The position numbers and the translations under genes are program-made. 64,000 bases of DNA from Acuticoccus sp039034015 (GTDB lineage: Bacteria; Pseudomonadota; Alphaproteobacteria; Rhizobiales; Amorphaceae): NCBI GenBank assembly GCA_039034015.1, contig JBCCBM010000015.1:29075-93074 (forward strand), written 5' to 3'. Below are positions 25,904-33,496 of this stretch, piece by piece. Each line of letters starts with the position of its first letter. The stretch's first letter is position 1. Under the pieces are notes generated by a model. That model was not told the DNA's origin. It saw only the letters and a list, made by a program, of their open reading frames with translations, and did not search any database.

Positions 25904-26095
25904 AGAAACTTGAACAGTTGGAAAAGGGGGGTGACGCGGCTCTTTGGCGATGACACTCTGCTGTCCCGATCGCGCGTGCGCCGACGGCAGGGGAGCGGTC
26001 ACGCCGTTGTCCTGCGATCTGTCGGTGAGGGGCGCGATCTTCACGATAAAAAACGCCCCGTCATCAGGGGCTTGGGAACGACAGACGGAGGAACC

Positions 26096-27118
26096 ATGGG
26101 TCTGATCAACAAACTGGCAACGGCCGCGTCCGTTGCGGCGCTGTCCCTCGGCTTGGCGACGGCGGCGAGCGCGCAAACCACAAGTCTTCGAATTCAAACG
26201 CACTTTTCGCCCGAGACGTTGTCAGGCCAGATGGCGGCTGAGTTTGTGGAAGACATCACCGCAATGTCGAACGGGGACATCCAGATTGAGATGTTTTACG
26301 CGTCTTCGGTGGTGAAGTCGGCCGAAACCTTTGACGCTGCCGCCACGGGCATTCTTGACTGTGATATGACAGGCGGCGCCTATCAGACCGGCAAGAACCC
26401 GGCATTCCAATTCGCCGGCGACCTGAACGGCGGCTACGCCAATCCCTACCAGCAATACGCGTGGCTCCTCCACGGCGGCGGTTATGATGCGCTGAACGAG
26501 CTTTATAATGCGCACAACATGGAGTTCATCGGCTGGTGGATCCCGGGGCCTGAGTCGCTGTCGTCGACGTCGCCCATCTCCGGCACAGATGATTTGAAGG
26601 ACTGGAAGTTCCGCTCGCCGCCGGGCATCATCACGATGATCTTCCAAAACCTTGGCGCGTCGCCCATCGTGATGGACTTTAACGAGATTTTTACCGCGCT
26701 TGAGACCGGCATCATCGATGGTGCGGATGCGGCAAACCTCACCAACAACATCGGCCTTGGGCTTTATGACATTGCCCGGCACACGAACTACCCGGGCTTC
26801 CACTCCATGCCGGCCGATCACCTTGCCTGCCGCAAGGATGTTTGGGATTCCATGCCCGACCACCACAAGGCGATCCTGAAGGTGGGCATGCAGGCGCTGG
26901 GCCTCAAAAACACCACCATCAACGAGGTCAAGAACGCGGAAAACTCGGTGCGGTTGGCGGAAGAAGGTCTCAACATGTACGAGTGGTCGCCGGAAGAACT
27001 GCGCAAGTATCGCTCGGCGGTTCAGTCGGCCTGGGTGGACTTTGCAACGACGCCTGAATCGAAAGCGCTGTTGAACAGCCACCTCGACTTCCTGCGCGGC
27101 ATCGGCGCGATGGAATAG
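26096..27118 (+). CDS. TRAP transporter substrate-binding protein (DctP family), second system
   Basis: A 340-residue periplasmic protein with signal peptide MGLINKLATAASVAALSLGL (cleavage near ASA-QT). TRAP binding motifs are SLRIQTHFSPETLSGQMAAEFVEDI, DDLKDWKFRSPPGI (the arginine region) and FTALETGIIDGADAANLTNN. Two successive Trp residues (IGWWIPGPE) and AWLLHGGGYD suggest a polar ligand such as a hydroxy- or keto-acid; this is inference. The start is well supported by ACGGAGGAACC before the ATG. It heads a run of eight same-strand genes that ends at 33493. Confidence 0.9.
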   Translation: MGLINKLATAASVAALSLGLATAASAQTTSLRIQTHFSPETLSGQMAAEFVEDITAMSNGDIQIEMFYASSVVKSAETFDAAATGILDCDMTGGAYQTGKNPAFQFAGDLNGGYANPYQQYAWLLHGGGYDALNELYNAHNMEFIGWWIPGPESLSSTSPISGTDDLKDWKFRSPPGIITMIFQNLGASPIVMDFNEIFTALETGIIDGADAANLTNNIGLGLYDIARHTNYPGFHSMPADHLACRKDVWDSMPDHHKAILKVGMQALGLKNTTINEVKNAENSVRLAEEGLNMYEWSPEELRKYRSAVQSAWVDFATTPESKALLNSHLDFLRGIGAME

Positions 27119-27138
27119 GGCGGAGGCCGCCCATCACG

Positions 27139-27163
27139 GGGCGAGGCTGCTCGCGCCTCGCCC
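27139..27163 (+). terminator. Hairpin between TRAP binding-protein and permease genes
   Basis: A perfect 8-bp GC-rich stem GGGCGAGG/CCTCGCCC with a 9-base loop lies 20 bases after the dctP-like stop, and C-rich sequence follows instead of a U-tract. In many transporter operons such a stem stabilises the upstream mRNA or partly terminates transcription, so the binding protein is made in excess over the permeases. Confidence 0.5.
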
Positions 27164-27253
27164 TCCCCTCCCCACGTACGCCGCAGCGGGCTAACCGCAG
27201 CCTCGCCGGCGCCGGACGGTCCTGCGCCTTGGACGGCGCGGCACGGAGCGACC

Positions 27254-28102
27254 ATGACCGCGAAAACCGGGACAGTGTTTGAATGGGTGTGGCCAACTTC
27301 ATTTGTGGTCGCGGCCGGTTGGACCATCTGGCATCTGCCTGCCTATGTCCTTGATTTCGCGCCCCATTCGAACCCATCACAATTCGACCAGGTGAGCGCG
27401 ATCCACGCCCGAAAGGACGTGACCCCTGACCTTCCGGGCCTTTTCGGCGGTTTTGCGGACCCCATCGATTGGCTGGCGCTCGTGCTCTTGCCCGTGTTCG
27501 TCTTTCTCGGCATTCGCACGGTGCGCGTCGCATCGATGGAGTTGCAGGACTTTCACCGGGTGGACAAGTTCTCGATCTTCATCGGTCGCGCGACGATGAT
27601 CCTCATCTTGGGCATGACGCTCATCATGCTCTACGAAGTGTTTTTGCGTTATGTCGTCGAGGCACCAACACTGTGGGCGAACGAGCTGACACTGTGGACG
27701 GCCGGCTTTGTCTTCCTGTGTTCTGGGCTTTATGCGATGCAGCAGCGCTCGCACATCCGCATTTTCTTGCTTTACGACGTTGTGCCCCGGCCCATCCAGC
27801 GCCTGTTTGACACGATTTGGACAGCGCTGATCGTGATCTTCGCTTTCTTTCTGGTCTTTGGCAGCTACCAGCAGGTATTTGAAGTCAAGTTCTATCGCTG
27901 GGAAATGTTTGGCACGGCCTTTGACCCGCCGATCCCCGCCACAATCCAGCCGATGATTTTGATCATCGCGGTGCTGATCTCGCTTCAAGCGGTCTCAAAT
28001 CTGATCTGCGACTGGAACGCGGCGCCGACAACGCACAGCGCTGCCGATGATGTTGACGAAAGCGAGTTGAAAGCCATCAGCCGCACGCTTGAGGACAAGT
28101 GA
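27254..28102 (+). CDS. TRAP transporter small permease, extended form
   Basis: A 282-residue DctQ-like protein, much longer than the usual 150-200. An N-terminal extension of about 105 residues has a hydrophobic segment near VWPTSFVVAAGWTIWHLPAYVL and a second at WLALVLLPVFVFLGI. The DctQ core starts near FSIFIGRATMILILGMTLIMLYEVFLRYVVEAPTLW. The core motif with a charged residue before WANELTLWTAGFVFL is kept. The tail is hydrophilic and acidic. The gene overlaps the large-permease gene by 1 base (TGATG). Confidence 0.82.
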   Translation: MTAKTGTVFEWVWPTSFVVAAGWTIWHLPAYVLDFAPHSNPSQFDQVSAIHARKDVTPDLPGLFGGFADPIDWLALVLLPVFVFLGIRTVRVASMELQDFHRVDKFSIFIGRATMILILGMTLIMLYEVFLRYVVEAPTLWANELTLWTAGFVFLCSGLYAMQQRSHIRIFLLYDVVPRPIQRLFDTIWTALIVIFAFFLVFGSYQQVFEVKFYRWEMFGTAFDPPIPATIQPMILIIAVLISLQAVSNLICDWNAAPTTHSAADDVDESELKAISRTLEDK

Positions 28103-29730
28103 TGGATATCGGAACAATCACGGTCGTCCTCGTCCTCGGCCTCGTCATTCTCCTCGCGATCGGAATGCCGCTCGGCTTTGCGTCGGCCTTCCTCGCCCTC
28201 CTCGTCATGGTGATGAAGTTTGAGCCCACCCTGTTGTGGGATCCGCTCAGCTTTGGTGAAGGACTTTTGACCGGCCGACCAGGCACCGGGCCGCTCTACA
28301 TATTAACGCAAAAGATATTCGATCTGATGACCGAGTATGTTTTGATCTCGGTGCCCCTCTTCATCTTCATGGCGGCACTTTTGGAGCGGTCAGGCATTGC
28401 CAAGCAGATGTATGACAGCTTGGACTTTTGGCTAAGCCGCACCCGCGGCGGCATCGCGATCGTCACGTCCATCATGGCGGTGATCATGGCCGCCATGTCA
28501 GGCATCATCGGCGGTGAGGTTGTGCTCCTCGGGTTGATTGCGCTGCCGCAAATGCTGCGCCTTGGCTACAATCAAAACCTTGCCATCGGTACCATCTGCG
28601 CCTCCGGCTCTTTGGGCACGATGATCCCGCCCTCCATCGTCCTCATCATCTATGGCTTGATCACCGAAACCTCGATCAAATCGCTGTTCACAGGCGCCTT
28701 TATTCCAGGTTTCATGCTCGCGTCGTTCATCATCCTCTACATCATCATCCGAACACAACTGAACCCCAGCCTCGCCCCCCTGCCCGAGCCGCGACCGGAT
28801 GACCCCGAGGGCGCCGAGAAGGTCAAAATGTTCGGCGGCTTCCTCTCCATCCTGCTCGCCGGGTTTGCGACCATTTTGCTTCTCCGCGCAGGGTTTTTCA
28901 CCGTCACTGGCCAAAACACGGTCGTTGAAAACACCGACCCGATCTTCCTCGGGATGACCTATCACCTGCCCTATCTGGGCGGTGCGCTCGCCATCGGGCT
29001 TGGGCTGATTGTCTTTGTGTTCGGGCGGCATCGCGCGGCGGAGGGCTGGCGGCACGGCAAAGGGCTTGTGGCGCCCACGGTCGTCATCGGCGTCGTGATG
29101 GGCTCCATCTATGGGGGCATTTCGGGGATCACCGAGGCGGCCGGCATGGGTGCGCTCGCCGTCTTCATCATCGCCCTTCTGCGCGGCAAGGCCAACGTTG
29201 CGCTGGTGTGGGATGCACTCATGAGAACGCTGCGCTCCACTGGCACGATTATTTGGGTCACCATCGGCGCGGCCGCCCTTGCCGGCGCCTATACGCTTGC
29301 TGGCGGGCCCAACTACATCGCAAACCTTATTGTGGGGAGCGATATGCCAACGATGGTCGTGCTCCTCACCATGATGGTCATCCTGTTGTTCATGGGGGCG
29401 TTCATGGACTGGGTCGGCATTGTGTTGCTGATCATCCCCGTCTTCCTGCCCATCGTCCAGCGGCTCCCGATTGAAGAGATCGGCCTCTTCGGGCAGCTGG
29501 AGCCGCGCTATGTGGCGGTGTGGTTCGGCGTGCTCTTCTGCATGAACATGCAAGTGAGCTTCCTGTCGCCACCGTTCGGCCCCGCCGCGTTCTACTTAAA
29601 ATCCGTCGCACCGCCGCACATCTCGCTCACCGACATCTTTAGAGGCTTTTTGCCGTTTATTTGCATTCAACTGCTCGCCTTGTCGGTGATGCTGATCTGG
29701 CCGCCAATCGTCGAACTGCTGTTACCTTAG
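28102..29730 (+). CDS. TRAP transporter large permease, extended form
   Basis: A 542-residue DctM-like permease, about 110 residues longer than typical. Family motifs are FGSASFAF-like GFASAFLALLVM, SVPLFIFMAALLERSGIAKQMYD, MSGIIGGEVVLLGLIALPQML, GTMIPPSIVLIIYGLITE, GISGITEAAGMGALAVF and SFLSPPFGPAAFYLK. The extra length is a mid-protein insert with two hydrophobic segments, around FGGFLSILLAGFATILLLRAG and PYLGGALAIGLGLIVFVFG. The start is the ATG at 28102; a GTG three bases earlier is also possible. Confidence 0.88.
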   Translation: MDIGTITVVLVLGLVILLAIGMPLGFASAFLALLVMVMKFEPTLLWDPLSFGEGLLTGRPGTGPLYILTQKIFDLMTEYVLISVPLFIFMAALLERSGIAKQMYDSLDFWLSRTRGGIAIVTSIMAVIMAAMSGIIGGEVVLLGLIALPQMLRLGYNQNLAIGTICASGSLGTMIPPSIVLIIYGLITETSIKSLFTGAFIPGFMLASFIILYIIIRTQLNPSLAPLPEPRPDDPEGAEKVKMFGGFLSILLAGFATILLLRAGFFTVTGQNTVVENTDPIFLGMTYHLPYLGGALAIGLGLIVFVFGRHRAAEGWRHGKGLVAPTVVIGVVMGSIYGGISGITEAAGMGALAVFIIALLRGKANVALVWDALMRTLRSTGTIIWVTIGAAALAGAYTLAGGPNYIANLIVGSDMPTMVVLLTMMVILLFMGAFMDWVGIVLLIIPVFLPIVQRLPIEEIGLFGQLEPRYVAVWFGVLFCMNMQVSFLSPPFGPAAFYLKSVAPPHISLTDIFRGFLPFICIQLLALSVMLIWPPIVELLLP

Positions 29731-29741
29731 GGGAGAGTGAG

Positions 29742-30689
29742 ATGCTGTCACCCAACGAGATCGAACAGTTTGAGTGCCAGGGGTTCCTGGTCGTCAACGA
29801 CCTCATCGATGAGGCCCAGCTCGCCGCAATCCGCGGCGAGTACGCGGCCCGCTTGGACACACTTTATGACGCATGGGCCGCGTCCGGCCTGGTGGTGCCT
29901 GCGCCGAGCGGCCAGTCGTTTTGGGACAAGCTCAGCCAATGCACCGGCCAGTCGTTCGACTGGTACCAGCCGCTCGACATCAGCCTGCCCCACCATGGGA
30001 TCGCGCATGACACGCCGATGCACATTGGCCCGGCCGTGTTTGATCTGGTGGTGAGCCCCAAAATTCTTGATGTGGTGGAACAGCTCATCGGGCCGGAGAT
30101 CACCTCCAACCCCATCCAGCACGTGCGCATCAAGCCGCCGGCGCGCGCGGTGCCGGCGGCGGAAACCCGCGCGCACATCACCACCACCGACTGGCACCAA
30201 GACATGGGCGTCACCATGGAGGAGGCGGACCACACCAAGATGGTGACCGTTTGGCTCGCGATGACCGATGCGACGGTGGAAAACGGCTGCCTCCAGATTT
30301 ACCCCGGCCGGCGGGGGGCGCTGCTCCCCCACTGCACGAAGGCGCAGGTGGGGATTGCGGAGGGGTTTTTGCCCACCGGCGACCCGCTCCCGACCCCTGT
30401 GCGCGCCGGCGGGGCGGTCATTTTGAGCCCGTTCACGCCGCACGCCTCGCTCCCCAACCGGTCGGACGGGTTCCGCTGGTCGTTCGACCTTCGCTACAAC
30501 GTGACCGGACAGCCCACCGGCCGCGGCCAGTTCCCCGATTTTGTGGCGCGCTCGCGGGAAAACCCGGCCACCGAACTTCGGGATTGGCGCGCCTGGCGGG
30601 GGATGTGGGAGGCGGCGCGGGCGCACCTTTCCGCAGTGCCCCCCATCGCGCAGCACCGCTGGGCGAGTGACGCGCCCCATTGCGCCTGA
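29742..30689 (+). CDS. Phytanoyl-CoA dioxygenase (PhyH) family Fe(II)/2-oxoglutarate oxygenase
   Basis: A 315-residue non-haem iron oxygenase. The iron-binding facial triad is H152 and D154 in TTDWHQDMG and a distal His at about 234 in LSPFTPHASLPN. A 2-oxoglutarate-binding Arg is probably in FRWSFDLRY. The family hydroxylates small molecules using O2 and 2-oxoglutarate; many members are not phytanoyl-CoA enzymes. The ATG at 29742 follows GGGGAGAG. It lies 11 bases after the permease gene, in the same transcription unit as two dehydrogenases and an isomerase. It probably starts oxidation of the imported substrate. Confidence 0.85.
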   Translation: MLSPNEIEQFECQGFLVVNDLIDEAQLAAIRGEYAARLDTLYDAWAASGLVVPAPSGQSFWDKLSQCTGQSFDWYQPLDISLPHHGIAHDTPMHIGPAVFDLVVSPKILDVVEQLIGPEITSNPIQHVRIKPPARAVPAAETRAHITTTDWHQDMGVTMEEADHTKMVTVWLAMTDATVENGCLQIYPGRRGALLPHCTKAQVGIAEGFLPTGDPLPTPVRAGGAVILSPFTPHASLPNRSDGFRWSFDLRYNVTGQPTGRGQFPDFVARSRENPATELRDWRAWRGMWEAARAHLSAVPPIAQHRWASDAPHCA

Positions 30690-30705
30690 CAAGGCGGGGG
30701 GTGTG

Positions 30706-31593
30706 ATGCGCGCAGGGGTCATCGGGCTGGGGGACATGGGGTCCGGCCTTGCCAAAAACCTGATTGCGGCCGGCTTTGAGACCACTGGCTTCGACCTTGA
30801 CGACGCGCGGATGGAGGCTTTTGTCGCCATGGGCGGGGCGCGGGCGACAAGCGTGGCGGAGGTCGGGGCCAACGCTGATGCGGCGTTCGTGATGGTCATG
30901 AATGGGGACCAGGCGAAGGCCGTCATCCTGGGCAAAGACGGGCTTGCCGCGCATCTGGCGCCCGGCGGCACGGTGATCTTGAGCGCGACGATCCGGCCGC
31001 AGGAGGCGGTGAGCCTTGCCGCCGCGATGGAAGGCACGGGGCGGCATCTTGTGGACAGCCCCGTGTCGGGTGGCTTCCCCGGCGCGCAGGCGGGCACGCT
31101 CACGATGATGGCGGCCGGCGATCCGGCCGCCCTCTCCCACGTGCGGCCGGTGATGGAGGCGGTGTCGTCCACCATCCACCACGTGGGGGCAGCGCCCGGG
31201 ATGGGGCAGACGGTGAAGGCGTGCCTCCAGAGCCTCATCGGGTCCATCTTCTCTGCGACCTTTGAGGCGGCGGCGCTCGCTGCCAAAGCCGGCGTGCCGG
31301 GCGAGACGCTTTACAACGTCTTTGCAACCTCCGGCGCCGGGTGCGGCTGCACCAACACCGCGCTCCAAAACATCATCGATCGAAGGTTTGAGAACACCGG
31401 CTCCGGCATTGGCACCATGCACAAAGACCTCACGATTTCGCTGGGCCTTGCGCAAGATCTTGAGGTCCCGATGCATATGGCAGCCGCTGCCATGCAACTC
31501 TTCGCGGCCGGGAAGGCAAAGTTTCCGGATGGGGACAATTGGGCCTGCGCCCGGGTGATTGAAGAGATCATCGGCGCAGAGCTTCACCGTTGA
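30706..31593 (+). CDS. NAD(P)-dependent beta-hydroxyacid dehydrogenase (3-hydroxyisobutyrate dehydrogenase family)
   Basis: A 295-residue HIBADH-family enzyme. The Rossmann nucleotide motif GLGDMGSGLAKNL is at the N-terminus. The substrate-binding DSPVSGGFPGAQAGTLTMM is at about 117-135, and the catalytic Lys is K171 in GQTVKACLQ. It oxidises a short beta-hydroxyacid such as 3-hydroxyisobutyrate, tartronate or threonate. The neighbouring isomerase and Gfo/Idh enzyme favour a sugar-acid-like substrate. The ATG at 30706 is chosen; a GTG three bases earlier is possible. Confidence 0.87.
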   Translation: MRAGVIGLGDMGSGLAKNLIAAGFETTGFDLDDARMEAFVAMGGARATSVAEVGANADAAFVMVMNGDQAKAVILGKDGLAAHLAPGGTVILSATIRPQEAVSLAAAMEGTGRHLVDSPVSGGFPGAQAGTLTMMAAGDPAALSHVRPVMEAVSSTIHHVGAAPGMGQTVKACLQSLIGSIFSATFEAAALAAKAGVPGETLYNVFATSGAGCGCTNTALQNIIDRRFENTGSGIGTMHKDLTISLGLAQDLEVPMHMAAAAMQLFAAGKAKFPDGDNWACARVIEEIIGAELHR

Positions 31594-31603
31594 GGGAATG
31601 GCG

Positions 31604-32467
31604 ATGAAGCTTGGCGTCATCTGTGATGGGATCAGCCGTGACCTTTGGCACGCCGTCACCGTCATGGATGAATTCGGGCTAGACTATGCCGAGCTGCAGT
31701 TTGTCGGGGACACGGAGGTGGGCGACCATTCGGCGGCAGACATCAAAGCGATGGACACGCTGCTGCGCGATCGGGGCAAGCCGGTCTCTTGCCTGTCGCG
31801 GCACATATTTGCCGGCCTCACCACCGAGGATGCCCCCGGTGATGCGCGCCACACCCGGCACATGGATGCGCTAAAACGCGTGATCGACATGGCCCATGTG
31901 GTGGGCAGCCCGCTTGTGCGCATCATGACCAACAAGAAGGAGCAGATCCTTTTTGGCAAGAATGGGGCGGAGCGGTGGAACGTTGCCCACGGCGCGTGGG
32001 ACAAGACCCTTGCCCTCATCGCCCCGGCCTGTGACGTGGCGCGCGCCGCCGGCCTCACCCTTGTGGTCGAGACCGGCAACGGCACGATGGTGAACTCCAA
32101 TTGGACCGCGCGCCGGCTGATTGATGACCTTGGCGCCAAGGATGTTCTCAAGATTTTGTGGGACCCGGCCAACAATTGTTGGTGCCACGAAGAGGCATTT
32201 CCGCGAGGCTACAACACCGCACGGGGTGGATACTTGGGCCACATTCACATCAAGGATGTTGTGGTGGACACACCCGCCGCAACGCTTGAGGTTCGCCCAC
32301 TCGGCGAGGGGCAGCTTGGCGACCAGTTTGCCCCCATCGCCGCCGCCCTCCGCGCCGATGGCTACGCGGGCGTGGTGAGCTTTGAGAGCGTCTATCACCC
32401 CGGCAATGGCGACTTTGAGGCGGGGTTTCGGTTGTGTATCGAGCGCTTTAAGGCGCTGTTTTCATAA
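31604..32467 (+). CDS. Sugar phosphate isomerase/epimerase (AP endonuclease 2-type TIM barrel)
   Basis: A 287-residue xylose-isomerase-like TIM barrel. Metal-site motifs are visible: LVVETGNGTMVNS (Glu), LWDPANNCW (Asp), GHIHIKDVVVD (His, Asp) and VVSFESVYHP (Glu). These four groups usually hold a divalent ion in sugar epimerases such as OtnI- or IolE-like enzymes. I prefer the ATG at 31604 because GAGGG is suitably spaced; the ATG at 31598 is too close to it. It is followed directly by a Gfo/Idh/MocA gene. Confidence 0.85.
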   Translation: MKLGVICDGISRDLWHAVTVMDEFGLDYAELQFVGDTEVGDHSAADIKAMDTLLRDRGKPVSCLSRHIFAGLTTEDAPGDARHTRHMDALKRVIDMAHVVGSPLVRIMTNKKEQILFGKNGAERWNVAHGAWDKTLALIAPACDVARAAGLTLVVETGNGTMVNSNWTARRLIDDLGAKDVLKILWDPANNCWCHEEAFPRGYNTARGGYLGHIHIKDVVVDTPAATLEVRPLGEGQLGDQFAPIAAALRADGYAGVVSFESVYHPGNGDFEAGFRLCIERFKALFS

Positions 32468-33493
32468 GTGTCTTTGCCGCGAATTGCCGTTGTCGGCGCG
32501 GGATTGATTGGCCGCAAACACGCAAACCTGCTGGCCGCCGCTGGGCAACTCGCCGCGCTGGTGGACCCGGATCCGGCCGTTGCCACAATTGCCGAGAGCC
32601 TCGGCGCGCCGTGGTTTGCCGACCTTGAGCGCGGCCTTTCGGGGGTGGACGGGGCCATCATCGCAACGCCGAACCCGCTTCACGCTGCGCATGGTCGGGC
32701 GTGTGTGGCGCGGGGTGTGCCCATCCTTATCGAAAAGCCGATCACTGACCGCGTGGAGAGCGCACGGGCGCTGGTCAGCGCGGCGGCGGCGGCCGGCACC
32801 CCGATCCTGGTGGGGCATCACCGCCGGCACAACCCTCTGGTGGCGCGGGCGAAGGCGGCCATCCATGATGGGCTGCTTGGCGCGATCACGGTGGTGAACG
32901 CGCATTTCTGGCTCCACAAGCCTGACGAATACTTTGCAAGCGCGTGGCGGCGGTCGCCGGGGGCTGGGCCGATCTTCCTCAACCTCATCCACGACATTGA
33001 TCTTCTGCGCCACCTTTGCGGCGAGATTGTCGAGGTGAGCGCGCGCCAATCCTCCGCCCGCCGGGGTTTTGGGGTGGAGGACACGGCCGTGATCCTCCTC
33101 ACCTTTGACAACGGCGCGCTGGGGACGGTGAGCCTTTCCGACACGGTCGTTGCGCCGTGGAGCTGGGAGTTTGCGAGCGGCGAGAACCCCGCCTACCCAA
33201 AAACCGATGTGTCCGCGATCCAGATTGCCGGGACGATGGGTGCGCTCTCCCTCCCCGACCTTGCGCTCTGGTCGCAGCCGGAGGGGCGCAGCTGGTGGAA
33301 GCCGATTGCGCGCGAAACGCTGGCGCATACGCCGGCCGATCCGTTGGCCCGGCAGATTGCGCACTTTAATGCGGTGATTGGGGGCGCGGCGCCGCTGGTG
33401 TCGGGGCGCGACGGGGCGCACACGCTTGCCGTCGTGGAGGCCATCAAGCAATCGGCCGAGCGCGGGCGGGCCGTTTCGCCCGAAACGCTTTGA
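32468..33493 (+). CDS. Gfo/Idh/MocA family NAD(P)-dependent oxidoreductase
   Basis: A 341-residue dehydrogenase with an N-terminal Rossmann domain (RIAVVGAGLIGRKHANLL) and the family EKP motif (ILIEKPITDRVES). A C-terminal Gfo/Idh/MocA domain includes NLIHDIDLLRHLCGEIVEV, with the His-Asp of the active site. The GTG start at 32468 follows immediately after the stop of the isomerase gene, implying translational coupling. It probably oxidises or reduces a sugar, inositol or related polyol in the same pathway. It is the last gene of the second TRAP-linked unit. Confidence 0.87.
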   Translation: MSLPRIAVVGAGLIGRKHANLLAAAGQLAALVDPDPAVATIAESLGAPWFADLERGLSGVDGAIIATPNPLHAAHGRACVARGVPILIEKPITDRVESARALVSAAAAAGTPILVGHHRRHNPLVARAKAAIHDGLLGAITVVNAHFWLHKPDEYFASAWRRSPGAGPIFLNLIHDIDLLRHLCGEIVEVSARQSSARRGFGVEDTAVILLTFDNGALGTVSLSDTVVAPWSWEFASGENPAYPKTDVSAIQIAGTMGALSLPDLALWSQPEGRSWWKPIARETLAHTPADPLARQIAHFNAVIGGAAPLVSGRDGAHTLAVVEAIKQSAERGRAVSPETL

Positions 33494-33496
33494 TCG

